14,317 bases of DNA from an uncultured Collinsella sp. (lineage in GTDB: Bacteria; Actinomycetota; Coriobacteriia; Coriobacteriales; Coriobacteriaceae): the NCBI GenBank assembly GCA_902491915.1, contig CABUJL010000037.1, positions 1 to 14,317 of the forward strand, read 5' to 3'. Shown one piece after another: positions 1-6,613 of the stretch. Each line of letters opens with the position of its first letter. The first letter of the stretch is position 1. The notes under the pieces were generated by a model. That model did not search any database. It saw nothing but the letters and a program-made list of their open reading frames with translations, and was not told the DNA's origin. Both the position numbers and the translations under genes were made by a program.

Positions 1-1
1 C

Positions 2-415
2 ACAAACGTGACGCAGCTGCCTGAGCTTGGCTATGCCGGCGCCATCGACCTGGCTGTGTGTGATGTCTCGTTTACCAGCATCGCGAACATTATCGATGCG
101 GTACTGGCGTGCATGGCTCCTACGGGTGCATTCTGTACGCTCGTAAAGCCGCAGTTTGAGGCTCCGGCGGCGCTGGTGGGCGAGGGCGGCATTGTGACCG
201 ATCCCGCCGTGCGCCGCGATACACTCGTGGCGGCGGTTGAACTCTTTGCTGCCAAGGGCCTGTTTCCGGTCGATGTGTGCGTGTCACCCATTCATGGTGC
301 CAAGGGCAACGTTGAGTTTTTCCTGTACGGCACGAGGTTTGCCCCCGGCGAACGCACCGACGATGAGCTGCAATCCCAGGTATCGGTTTTGAGCGAGAAA
401 GCTGCAACGCTATGA
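2..415 (+). CDS. tlyA: TlyA-family rRNA 2'-O-methyltransferase (C-terminal part, 5' cut by window)
   Basis: The reading frame is open from the window edge to the TGA at 413-415, so only about the last 137 codons are present. The visible part is the end of an FtsJ/RrmJ-like Rossmann methyltransferase. Its blocks match TlyA in order: the acidic strand CDVSFTSI, then LVKPQFEA with the catalytic-type Lys, then GGIVTDPAVRRD, and the closing SPIHGAKGNVEFFLY. The family methylates ribose 2'-OH groups in 16S and 23S rRNA using S-adenosylmethionine and was once called hemolysin A. The N-terminal S4 RNA-binding domain would lie upstream of the window. The stop overlaps the nadK start (ATGA), which implies translational coupling. 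Family identity is firm; rRNA target positions cannot be read from this fragment. Confidence 0.9.
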   Translation, partial: TNVTQLPELGYAGAIDLAVCDVSFTSIANIIDAVLACMAPTGAFCTLVKPQFEAPAALVGEGGIVTDPAVRRDTLVAAVELFAAKGLFPVDVCVSPIHGAKGNVEFFLYGTRFAPGERTDDELQSQVSVLSEKAATL

Positions 416-1272
416 AGGTCTTTCTGGTTCCCAATTACTATAAACAAGAGGCGGTCGAGAGCGGCCTGATGCTTGAGCTTTGGCTGACGCGCCAGGGCTA
501 TGAGGTCGCATGGGCTGCCGACCAGCGATCGAAGATTCAGAGCACGCCTGATATTGACGGCTCCGATCTGGTCATTACGCTCGGCGGTGACGGTACGTTG
601 CTGCGCGCTGCCCGCATCCTCAACCATCGCGAGATTCCTATCCTCGGTCTTTCCTATGGTCACCTGGGCTTTTTGACGGCCGCGAGTCCCGAGGAGCGCG
701 ACATTTTGCAGGTTGTGAGCGACGCCCTGTCCGGCGAGCTGCATGTGAGCCGTCGCGCTACCATCGCCGCGGATATCGTGTCCGTGCGTGACGATGGCAC
801 GAAGGATGTCGTGCGCACGTTCGCCCTCAACGACATGGCGCTCACGCGCGGCCCCCTGTCCGATATGGTCGAGTTTGACATCACGGTGTCCGGCCACCAT
901 ATCGATCGCCTGCGTGGCGACGGCGTGGTCGTGTCCACGGCGACTGGTTCTACGGGTTACGCGCTCAGTGCCGGTGGCCCCATCGTGAGCCCCGACTATA
1001 CGGGCATGGTCTGCGTACCCATTGCGCCGCACACCATTCAGGCCCGTGCCTTCTTGACTTCGCCGAGTGATGTCGTCGAAATCTTTATGTCTGATGATCG
1101 TCCGAGCGTTCCGGCGATTGCTATCGATGGACAGTTTATTACCTGCGATGGCACCGTTGAGAGCGTGGCGGTGCGCCGCGGGCCCGGAGATGTGTTGCTG
1201 CTGGATTACGGCCCCGAGAGCTTCTATAACTCGGTGAGCCGCGTATTCTACGGAGTCCGTCATGATCGATGA
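412..1272 (+). CDS. nadK: NAD kinase
   Basis: A 286-residue protein of usual length for bacterial NAD kinase (ATP- or polyphosphate-dependent phosphorylation of NAD to NADP in the cytosol). The diagnostic GGDGT motif is at residues 58-62 with catalytic Asp60. The second conserved block, GDGVVVSTATGSTGYALSAG, is the NAD-binding region, and AIDGQ is near the C terminus. The ATG at 412 overlaps the tlyA stop by four bases, and its own TGA at 1270-1272 lies inside the recN start region, so the gene is the middle member of a coupled tlyA-nadK-recN operon. This order is common in Gram-positive bacteria. Nothing looks abnormal in length or motifs. Confidence 0.95.
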   Translation: MKVFLVPNYYKQEAVESGLMLELWLTRQGYEVAWAADQRSKIQSTPDIDGSDLVITLGGDGTLLRAARILNHREIPILGLSYGHLGFLTAASPEERDILQVVSDALSGELHVSRRATIAADIVSVRDDGTKDVVRTFALNDMALTRGPLSDMVEFDITVSGHHIDRLRGDGVVVSTATGSTGYALSAGGPIVSPDYTGMVCVPIAPHTIQARAFLTSPSDVVEIFMSDDRPSVPAIAIDGQFITCDGTVESVAVRRGPGDVLLLDYGPESFYNSVSRVFYGVRHDR

Positions 1273-2890
1273 GCTGCAGGTTTCTAACATTGCGCTCATT
1301 CGCGAGGCGACGCTGCTGCCGAGTGCCGGCCTGACTGTCCTGACCGGCGAGACCGGTGCCGGCAAGACCGCGCTGCTCTCGGCCCTCAAGCTTATTTTGG
1401 GTGAGCGCGCGGATTCGTCTATGGTGCGCGAGGGCGAGGCGCTGGCGAGCGTCGAGGCGCGCCTGTTTGACGGCCCGCACGACACGGAGGGCTTCATCGT
1501 GCAGCGTAGTCTTTCTGCCGAGGGCCGCAGCCGCGTGAAGATTGACGGACGCATCGCCAGTGTGCGCGAGCTTTCGGAGCGCGTTGGCGTGATGATGGAT
1601 CTGTGCGGCCAACACGAGCACCAGCGCTTGCTCGATCCGGCGCATCATGTTGCGATGGTCGATGCCTGGGCAGGACGCCCGGCACTCGAGGCGCTCGAGC
1701 ACTACCGCGCCTGCTTTAAGGCTTCGCGCGCTGCCGCTAAGGAGGTTCGACGTGTCGAAGAGACCTCGCGTGCGCAGGGGAGCCGCGTCGAGGAAGCGCG
1801 CTTTGCGCTCGAGCGCATCGGCGAGGTCGACCCCAAACCGGGCGAGTATGAGGAACTCGAGGAACTGCTGCCGCGCTCCGAACATGCCGAGGTGCTGGTT
1901 GCCACAGCTAATGATGCCCATGCATCGCTTGCCTCTGAAGGGGGAGCGCTCGATGCCGTGAACAGCGCCGTGGCAGAACTTTCCCGTATGGCTTCCGTCG
2001 ATCGCAAACTTGGCGACATTGCCGATTTGCTTTCGGATGCCTGTATCTCCCTTGAGGATTGCGCGAACGAACTTCGTGCCTATCGCGATGGCGTCGCCTT
2101 CGATCCGCGCGAGCTCGCTAGCATGCGTGAGCGGTATTCCGACCTCAAGGGCCTGCTGCGTCAGTGGGGTCCTACCATGGACGATGTTTTTGCCATGCGC
2201 GATCGCTCGCAAGAGCTGCTGTCCCTGGTCGATGATGGCGATGAACAGATCAGAAAGGCGCGTGAGGCACTCGGGAGCGCCGAGCACGAGTTGTTTGCCG
2301 CTGCCAAGGCACTTAAGCGCGCTCGCAATATGGCGGCCCCGCGCTTCTGCCACGAGGTTTGCCGCCAGATGGCTCGCCTGGAGATGGGCGGCGCCGAGCT
2401 CGTCTGGGAGTCGCGTGATCTTCCCCGTGCTGAGTGGACGCCCGTTGGTCCTTCGAGCTACGAGCTGCTATACCGCAGCGGTGCCGGCTTGACTCCACGT
2501 CCCCTGCGCCGCATTGCGTCGGGCGGCGAGCTCAGCCGCGTCATGTTGGCAAGTAAGGTTGTCCTCGGTAACGCGGACGGTGTCGATACGCTGGTGTTTG
2601 ACGAGGTCGATGCCGGTGTCGGCGGCTCTACGGCTCGTGCTCTTGCTGGTGTGCTGGCCGATCTTGCCGCTACTCATCAGGTCATCGTCGTAACGCACCT
2701 TGCGCAGGTTGCGGTCATGGCCGACAAACATTATGTTGTCAGTAAGGAATCGGGCGATGTTCCCCAGACGCATTTGGACGAGGTAACCGGCGAAGCGCGT
2801 ACCGCCGAGATCGCCCGCATGTTGAGCGGCGATCAATCGGAGGCGAGCTTGGCGCATGCCAAGCAGATGCTTGAAGAAGCTCGAGGTTAG
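1262..2890 (+). CDS. recN: DNA repair protein RecN
   Basis: A 542-residue SMC-like ATPase that acts early in recombinational repair of double-strand breaks. The Walker A motif GETGAGKT is at residues 29-36 (Lys35). The family block CGQHEHQRLLDP follows. A long charged, Glu/Arg/Ala-rich middle section fits the RecN coiled coil. The C-terminal half carries the ABC signature SGGELSR (420-426) and Walker B LVFDEVDAGVGG with Asp447-Glu448. The ATG at 1262 overlaps nadK by 11 bases and has a weak GGAG about seven bases upstream, so translation is probably coupled. The length is slightly below the usual 550-570. It is followed by a perfect 12-bp palindrome shared with the convergent rpiR-type gene. 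Confidence 0.95.
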   Translation: MIDELQVSNIALIREATLLPSAGLTVLTGETGAGKTALLSALKLILGERADSSMVREGEALASVEARLFDGPHDTEGFIVQRSLSAEGRSRVKIDGRIASVRELSERVGVMMDLCGQHEHQRLLDPAHHVAMVDAWAGRPALEALEHYRACFKASRAAAKEVRRVEETSRAQGSRVEEARFALERIGEVDPKPGEYEELEELLPRSEHAEVLVATANDAHASLASEGGALDAVNSAVAELSRMASVDRKLGDIADLLSDACISLEDCANELRAYRDGVAFDPRELASMRERYSDLKGLLRQWGPTMDDVFAMRDRSQELLSLVDDGDEQIRKAREALGSAEHELFAAAKALKRARNMAAPRFCHEVCRQMARLEMGGAELVWESRDLPRAEWTPVGPSSYELLYRSGAGLTPRPLRRIASGGELSRVMLASKVVLGNADGVDTLVFDEVDAGVGGSTARALAGVLADLAATHQVIVVTHLAQVAVMADKHYVVSKESGDVPQTHLDEVTGEARTAEIARMLSGDQSEASLAHAKQMLEEARG

Positions 2891-2908
2891 GTCATATCAG
2901 CGGTGTTG

Positions 2909-2941
2909 GTGGGACAAAATAGACTGAATATTTTGTCCCAC
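2909..2941. terminator. Palindrome between convergent genes, probable bidirectional terminator
   Basis: Twelve-base perfect arms GTGGGACAAAAT (2909-2920) and ATTTTGTCCCAC (2930-2941) enclose a 9-base loop. It sits in the 59-base gap between the recN stop and the end of the reverse-strand regulator. There is no separate T run after the stem: the four Ts lie inside the arm on both strands. The position suits a two-way terminator; it could instead be a copy of a dispersed palindrome. Confidence 0.6.
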
Positions 2942-2949
2942 TTCGCGTT

Positions 2950-3807
2950 TTACTCCACGACCTTATCCGGTTGGATGAGTTCCTCATAGTAGCTGATGTG
3001 CTCTCGGGCGTCCTCGATTTCGGGCAGCAGGAAGTTGTAGATGACCTCGATGATCATCGTGGCGCTCATCTTGGAGAACGCGAAGTCGCCCGTTGTCAGC
3101 AGTGCTTCGTGGTTGACGGTATTAAAAGTGTAGTCTGCCAGGCGCGCGAGTGGAGACTTGCTGTCGCTGCTGATGACGACCACGGTTGCGCCGCAGTCGC
3201 GAGCCGCTTTTGCCATGCGATTCAGACGGCGCGACTTGCCGGAGTTTGAGATCAGCACGATAACGTCACCGGGGCGCAGCGTGAGCGCAAAACCAATCGA
3301 GGTCTCGCTGATGGTGCTTGCCATGCAACGAAGGCCCAGCTGCGAGAACTTGAACGTCGCGTCGAGCGCGACGGCGTTGGTGTTGCCTACGGCCGCAAAC
3401 TCAATAACGCCGGCATTCTTAAGCGCGTGTACAACTGCGGCCAACGTGTCGTGATCAATGCCGTCGATAGTCGCATTAAGCTCACTCACCTTGGCGGCGA
3501 GGATATTTTTAAGGCTCTGCTCCATATTGTCGAGCGAGACCTCGTCGGTCAGGCCCTCGTTGCGCTGGCTTTCCAAATCCCTCGCCAACGAAAACTGAAA
3601 GCTGCGGAAGCTGCCAAAGCCCAGCTTTCGGCAGAAGCGCGAAACGGTCGCCTCGGACGTGGCGGCAGCGCGCGAGAGCTGAGCGGCCGTGAGGCGTGGC
3701 GCTTCGGACTGGTGCTCCAATATATAGTCGACAATGCGCTGCTCGGATTCGCTGTATCCCTGATGGGTGCTAATGAGGGAAAGTGCGCTCTTGCTACTAT
3801 CGGTCAT
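2950..3807 (-). CDS. RpiR-family transcriptional regulator (HTH + SIS domain)
   Basis: A 285-residue protein. The start at 3807 is preferred over the longer frame from 3855 because an AGGAG lies six bases upstream of it (3814-3818 on the plus strand). Residues about 39-62 form the RpiR-type helix-turn-helix (LTAAQLSRAAATSEATVSRF, then RKLGFGSF). Residues about 110-240 form a SIS sugar-isomerase fold with the phosphosugar-binding loop ISNSGKS (186-192). Such proteins bind a sugar phosphate and act as repressors or activators of sugar uptake and catabolic genes. The gene is transcribed away from the fructose-type PTS permease, so fructose-1-phosphate or a related sugar phosphate is the likely effector, and the PTS locus plus itself the likely targets. 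Both are inference. The -10-like TATACT on the minus strand is at 3856-3861. Confidence 0.9.
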   Translation of the reverse strand: MTDSSKSALSLISTHQGYSESEQRIVDYILEHQSEAPRLTAAQLSRAAATSEATVSRFCRKLGFGSFRSFQFSLARDLESQRNEGLTDEVSLDNMEQSLKNILAAKVSELNATIDGIDHDTLAAVVHALKNAGVIEFAAVGNTNAVALDATFKFSQLGLRCMASTISETSIGFALTLRPGDVIVLISNSGKSRRLNRMAKAARDCGATVVVISSDSKSPLARLADYTFNTVNHEALLTTGDFAFSKMSATMIIEVIYNFLLPEIEDAREHISYYEELIQPDKVVE

Positions 3808-3888
3808 GGATGGCTCCTGGTTGGCATGAAAATCTAACTTGATTTGCAATGCCATAGTATACGGGCATTTTCAATTACAAGATACACC

Positions 3889-3916
3889 TTGCCGTTTCAA
3901 GTGTTGATGGTAAACT
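3889..3916 (+). promoter_or_regulatory. Candidate promoter of the PTS permease gene
   Basis: TTGCCG (3889-3894) and TAAACT (3911-3916) are separated by 16 bases and resemble a housekeeping -35/-10 pair. Transcription would begin near 3923, leaving a leader of about 155 bases before the permease ATG. The -10 overlaps the inverted-repeat region described separately, which suits repression by a bound regulator. Sequence match only. Confidence 0.4.
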
Positions 3917-3952
3917 TTCACTTACCGTTTACGGTTATGAAAGAACCTTTCA
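3910..3952. promoter_or_regulatory. Inverted repeats, candidate operator(s) for the RpiR-type regulator
   Basis: Two dyads lie side by side. GTAAAC (3910-3915) and GTTTAC (3927-3932) are inverted copies with 11 bases between them. TGAAAG (3938-3943) and CTTTCA (3947-3952) form a compact 15-base palindrome, TGAAAGAACCTTTCA. A further CTTTCAC at 3915-3921 is a direct repeat of 3947-3953, spaced 32 bases, about three helical turns. The cluster overlaps and follows the candidate -10, which is where a repressor would act. The assignment to the divergent regulator rests on position. Confidence 0.5.
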
Positions 3953-4017
3953 CCGGAGATTTGCACCTTAGCTCTTCTCACGCGGACGGTGGGTTGGTAT
4001 CTTTCAGTTGTGGAAAA

Positions 4018-4058
4018 ACGCGCATCGAAGCGCGTGTAGGGGAGCGCCCGCGGGCGCT
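4018..4058 (+). promoter_or_regulatory. Two hairpins in the permease 5' leader
   Basis: ACGCGC (4018-4023) pairs with GCGCGT (4030-4035) around a 6-base loop. AGCGCCCGCGGGCGCT (4043-4058) is a perfect 16-base palindrome. They end about ten bases before the strong ribosome-binding site AGAAGGAGGG (4066-4075). No T run follows, so these are not terminators. They may affect leader stability or translation, or the second could be a protein-binding dyad. Confidence 0.45.
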
Positions 4059-4079
4059 GTACTCAAGAAGGAGGGACAC

Positions 4080-6089
4080 ATGGCTAAGTTTGACATCATC
4101 GCCGCAACCGGTTGCCCGACTGGCATTGCGCACACCTTCATGGCGAAGGAGGCGCTGTAGAAGGCAGCTGCCGAGCGCGGTCTGACCATTAAGGTCGAGA
4201 CTCATGGCCAGGTCGGTGTCGAGAACGAGCTCACCAAGAGTGAGATCGCTGGTGCCAAGGCCGTCGTCGTCGCAGCCGACAAGGATGTCCAGGCTGAGCG
4301 TTTCGCCGGCAAGCCCATGGTTTCCGTTGGTGTTTCCAAGGCCCTGTCCGTTGAGGCCGCCGGTAAGCTGATTGACCGCGCGCTCGCCGCCAAGGGCGAC
4401 GACACGGTTGCGGCTGCTGCCGATGTCAAGGACGAGGTCGAGGAGAAGGAGTCCATCGGCCACATCATCTACAAGCACCTCATGAACGGCGTCAGCCACA
4501 TGCTGGTCTTCGTCGTTGCTGGTGGTGTCCTGACCGCCGTTTCGTTCCTGTGGGGCATTACGTCCTTCGATTCGACGGCGTCTGACTACAACAGCTTTGC
4601 TGCGATGCTCAAGATCATCGGCGGCATCGCCATGAACCTCATGGTTCCGGTGCTTTCAGCCTACATCGCCGAATCCATCGGCAAGCGCCCGGCGCTCGTC
4701 CCCGGTTTTGTTGCCGGTATGATCGCCATCCAGGGCCTGCCTGTTAACGCCGAGACCGGCATGATCGACGCCGGTGGCGCCGGCGTGGGCTTCGGCTTCC
4801 TGGGCGGCATCGTCGGCGGCTTCCTCGCTGGCTATGTCATCTTGCTGCTCGAGAAGGTCTTCTCCAAGCTGCCCAAGAATCTGGACGGCCTCAAGGCTAT
4901 CTTCCTGTACCCGCTGTTCTCGACTGCTATCGTCGGCCTGGTCATGCTCGGCATCTCCGGCCCCATGGCTGCCATCAACACCGCCATGATGGACTTCCTC
5001 AAGGGTCTGTCTGCCTCTGGCGCCATTGTTCTGGGCCTTGCCATCGGCTGCATGTGCGCCGTTGACATGGGCGGCCCGGTCAACAAGGCTGCTTACGTCA
5101 CCGGTACCGCTATGCTCACCGAGGCCCTGGCCGCCGGTGTCGGCACCGACACCTACAACTTCGGCACCAACTTCATGGCTGCCGTCTCCGCAGCTTGCAT
5201 CGTTCCGCCGCTGATCACCACCTTCGCCGTCGTTGTCGGCAAGAAGTACTTCAGCCAGGAGGATCACGACGCCGGTATCGTCAACCTCATCCTTGGTTGC
5301 ACCCACATCACCGAGGGCGCCATTCCGTTCATGACCAAGAACATCTGGCCCGTCATGCCCATCATGATGCTCGGTTCCTCTATCGCCTCGATCCTGACCA
5401 TTATGTTCAACGTTCACGATCCGGCGCCTCATGGTGGCTTCCTGGTCCTGCCCGTTGTCGAGAATGGTCCGCTGTGGGTCCTCGCGATCCTCATCGGCGC
5501 TGTGGTCGGTGGCATCCTGTTCGTGGCCTTCAAGAAGTACGACTTCGAGAAGAACCAGAAGGCAGCTCCCGCCGCCGCTGCTCAGCCGGTCGAGGCCCCC
5601 AAGGCCGCTGCCGTCGAGGCCCCCAAGGCCGAGGCTGCCGACTTCGTGAAGGTCGAGAACGTCTTTGTCGCCGAGGACTTCGCTTCTCGTGACGAGGCTC
5701 TGAGCTTTGTCTCCAACCAGGCCGTCAAGGCCGGTGTCGCGAGCGACGCCGATGCCGTGATGAACGCCTTCCTGGCCCGCGAGGCCGAGGGTACCACGGG
5801 CATGATGGAGGGCTTCGCCATTCCGCATGCCAAGTCCGATGCCATTACCGAGGCCGCCGTTATCGTCGTCAAGGACGACTCCGGCGTCACCGGTTGGGAC
5901 ACCATGGACGGCGCTCCCGTCAACGTGGCTATCGCCCTGCTCATCCCCGGTGCCCAGGCTGGCACCACGCATCTCAAGATTCTGTCCAAGGTCGCCGAGG
6001 CGCTCATGGACGAGGACTTCCGTGCCACCGTCAAGGGTTCCACCAACGCCGCCGAGATCGCCAAGACGATCAACGCCCGCCTGGTCTAA
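4080..6089 (+). pseudogene. fruA: Fructose-type PTS permease EIIBCA, interrupted by in-frame TAG at codon 27
   Basis: From the ATG at 4080, behind AGAAGGAGGG, the frame reads 26 residues of a fructose-family EIIB domain, including the phosphorylated cysteine (Cys12) in ATGCPTGIAHTF. It then meets TAG at 4158-4160 and continues in the same frame to the TAA at 6087-6089. Read through, the product would be 669 residues: EIIB about 1-105, EIIC about 120-485, a linker, and EIIA. EIIB is recognisable on both sides of the stop, so one base substitution (for example GAG or CAG to TAG) is the simplest cause; there is no frameshift. The first in-frame ATG after it (4317) lacks a ribosome-binding site and lies beyond most of EIIB, so restart there would give no working EIIB. 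TAG ends several neighbouring genes, so it is an ordinary stop here. It is either a real null mutation, a base error, or a read-through case. Confidence 0.85.
4317..6089 (+). CDS. Surviving open frame of the permease: EIIC membrane domain and EIIA domain
   Basis: This is the longest ATG-started frame left after the amber codon. It encodes 590 residues: the last part of EIIB, the whole EIIC transport domain and a C-terminal EIIA. EIIC has multiple hydrophobic segments and the fructose-family signatures VDMGGPVNKAAY (from residue 329 counted from the 4080 start) and THITEGAIPF (from 408). An Ala/Pro-rich linker (about 486-520, with repeated EAPKA units) leads to EIIA, whose phosphorylated His583 lies in GFAIPHAKS. 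The order B-C-A differs from the A-B-C order found in many Gram-positive FruA proteins. EIIC and EIIA show no damage, and codons are strongly C-ending as in neighbouring ptsH and ptsI, so the interruption looks recent. Whether this start is used is doubtful, as no ribosome-binding site precedes it. Confidence 0.6.
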   Translation: MVSVGVSKALSVEAAGKLIDRALAAKGDDTVAAAADVKDEVEEKESIGHIIYKHLMNGVSHMLVFVVAGGVLTAVSFLWGITSFDSTASDYNSFAAMLKIIGGIAMNLMVPVLSAYIAESIGKRPALVPGFVAGMIAIQGLPVNAETGMIDAGGAGVGFGFLGGIVGGFLAGYVILLLEKVFSKLPKNLDGLKAIFLYPLFSTAIVGLVMLGISGPMAAINTAMMDFLKGLSASGAIVLGLAIGCMCAVDMGGPVNKAAYVTGTAMLTEALAAGVGTDTYNFGTNFMAAVSAACIVPPLITTFAVVVGKKYFSQEDHDAGIVNLILGCTHITEGAIPFMTKNIWPVMPIMMLGSSIASILTIMFNVHDPAPHGGFLVLPVVENGPLWVLAILIGAVVGGILFVAFKKYDFEKNQKAAPAAAAQPVEAPKAAAVEAPKAEAADFVKVENVFVAEDFASRDEALSFVSNQAVKAGVASDADAVMNAFLAREAEGTTGMMEGFAIPHAKSDAITEAAVIVVKDDSGVTGWDTMDGAPVNVAIALLIPGAQAGTTHLKILSKVAEALMDEDFRATVKGSTNAAEIAKTINARLV

Positions 6090-6123
6090 TCCCACGGTAC
6101 GCGAATACCATCGCCCCCTGTAT

Positions 6124-6160
6124 AAAAGGCGGAGTCCCTCTCCAGGGCCTTCGCCTTTTT
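6124..6160 (+). terminator. Rho-independent terminator of the permease gene
   Basis: AAAAGGCG (6124-6131) pairs with CGCCTTTT (6152-6159), and the inner bases CCC (6136-6138) and GGG (6145-6147) can pair too. The descending arm runs into a T run to 6160. It starts 34 bases after the permease stop, so ptsH is expected to need its own promoter. Confidence 0.8.
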
Positions 6161-6171
6161 CTATCCCTCCC

Positions 6172-6244
6172 ATAAGTTGCGGTGAAATAGGGACTGTTTA
6201 AACGATTCAACCCCAAATTTAGTCCCTATTTCACCGCAACTTAT
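6172..6244. repeat. Perfect 24-bp inverted repeat, intergenic palindromic element
   Basis: Positions 6172-6195 and 6221-6244 are exact reverse complements. The arm contains GCGGTGAAATAGGGACT, and the 25-base AT-rich centre includes GTTTAAAC. It begins 11 bases after the permease terminator and codes for nothing recognisable. Perfect arms with no selection visible on a protein point to a dispersed palindrome (REP- or MITE-like) or a second strong hairpin. A copy number cannot be judged from one window. Confidence 0.75.
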
Positions 6245-6340
6245 AAAAGGTCATAGAGGGGGCTACCTATCGAGTCTTTGTCGCGAACGGTTCATCAGCC
6301 TGAATTCCGTTTGCACGATATTGCTCTGGACCGACCGATT

Positions 6341-6485
6341 TTCCGCAGCTCGCCCGCCGGGCGGGGCGGTTAAGTTTGTCGCGAGTTCCGCACGCAAAGG
6401 AAAGCACTTAATGTGCTTTCCGTCTTGCGCAGGACTGTAGAGCAGCAAACTTAACCGCCCCGCCCGGCGGGCGAGCGTGCAGGAA
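6341..6485. repeat. Large GC-rich foldback element upstream of ptsH
   Basis: Arms 6348-6378 and 6446-6476 are 31 bases long and exactly complementary. Pairing continues outward, with two single-base bulges, through 6341-6347 and 6478-6485. Inside lies a second hairpin, GGAAAGCAC (6399-6407) with GTGCTTTCC (6413-6421) on a 5-base loop, and CGCAA (6393-6397) can pair with TTGCG (6425-6429). The whole 145 bases can fold into one long rod. It could be a non-autonomous mobile element, a structured RNA, or an insulating hairpin before the ptsH promoter. No open frame here looks real. The stretch 6245-6340 between this and the preceding repeat holds nothing I recognise. Confidence 0.75.
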
Positions 6486-6517
6486 CGACATCTGTCCAAC
6501 AATTCGTCCGAAACATA

Positions 6518-6546
6518 ATGAAAAACCGTTTGATGTGAGTTAATAT
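6518..6546 (+). promoter_or_regulatory. Candidate ptsH promoter
   Basis: ATGAAA (6518-6523), 17 bases, then TAATAT (6541-6546), in an AT-rich patch just after the foldback element. It would give a leader of about 60 bases before the ptsH ATG. A promoter is expected here because a terminator precedes it. Confidence 0.5.
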
Positions 6547-6613
6547 AAACAACGTCGTGAATCTGACTCCTGCCACATGCATGACAGGGGTTAAACACAA
6601 AAAGGAGTCAATT

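Noticed and set aside
4158..4160. Pyrrolysine or genome-wide TAG reassignment as the explanation of the in-frame stop
   Set aside because: TAG ends recN, ptsH, the second kinase, cca and the membrane protein in this window at sensible places, and no pyl gene or CTA-anticodon tRNA is visible here.
3844..4185. A plus-strand frame covering the regulator-permease gap
   Set aside because: It crosses the operator and leader region, has no ribosome-binding site and no domain, and conflicts with the EIIB frame that begins at 4080.
5565..5640. Repeated EAPKA-coding units in the permease gene as a tandem DNA repeat of interest
   Set aside because: Two or three short Ala/Pro/Lys units form an ordinary flexible linker between EIIC and EIIA; the repeat is too short and imperfect to be notable.
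6341..6485. 6S RNA as the identity of the long rod-like fold
   Set aside because: The 31-bp perfect GC-rich arms and hairpin tip do not show the central bubble that defines 6S RNA; a perfect inverted repeat is more like a mobile or dispersed element.
6263..6598. A 111-codon minus-strand frame between the permease and ptsH
   Set aside because: It runs through both arms of the foldback element and the ptsH promoter, has no ribosome-binding site I can support, and no recognisable domain.
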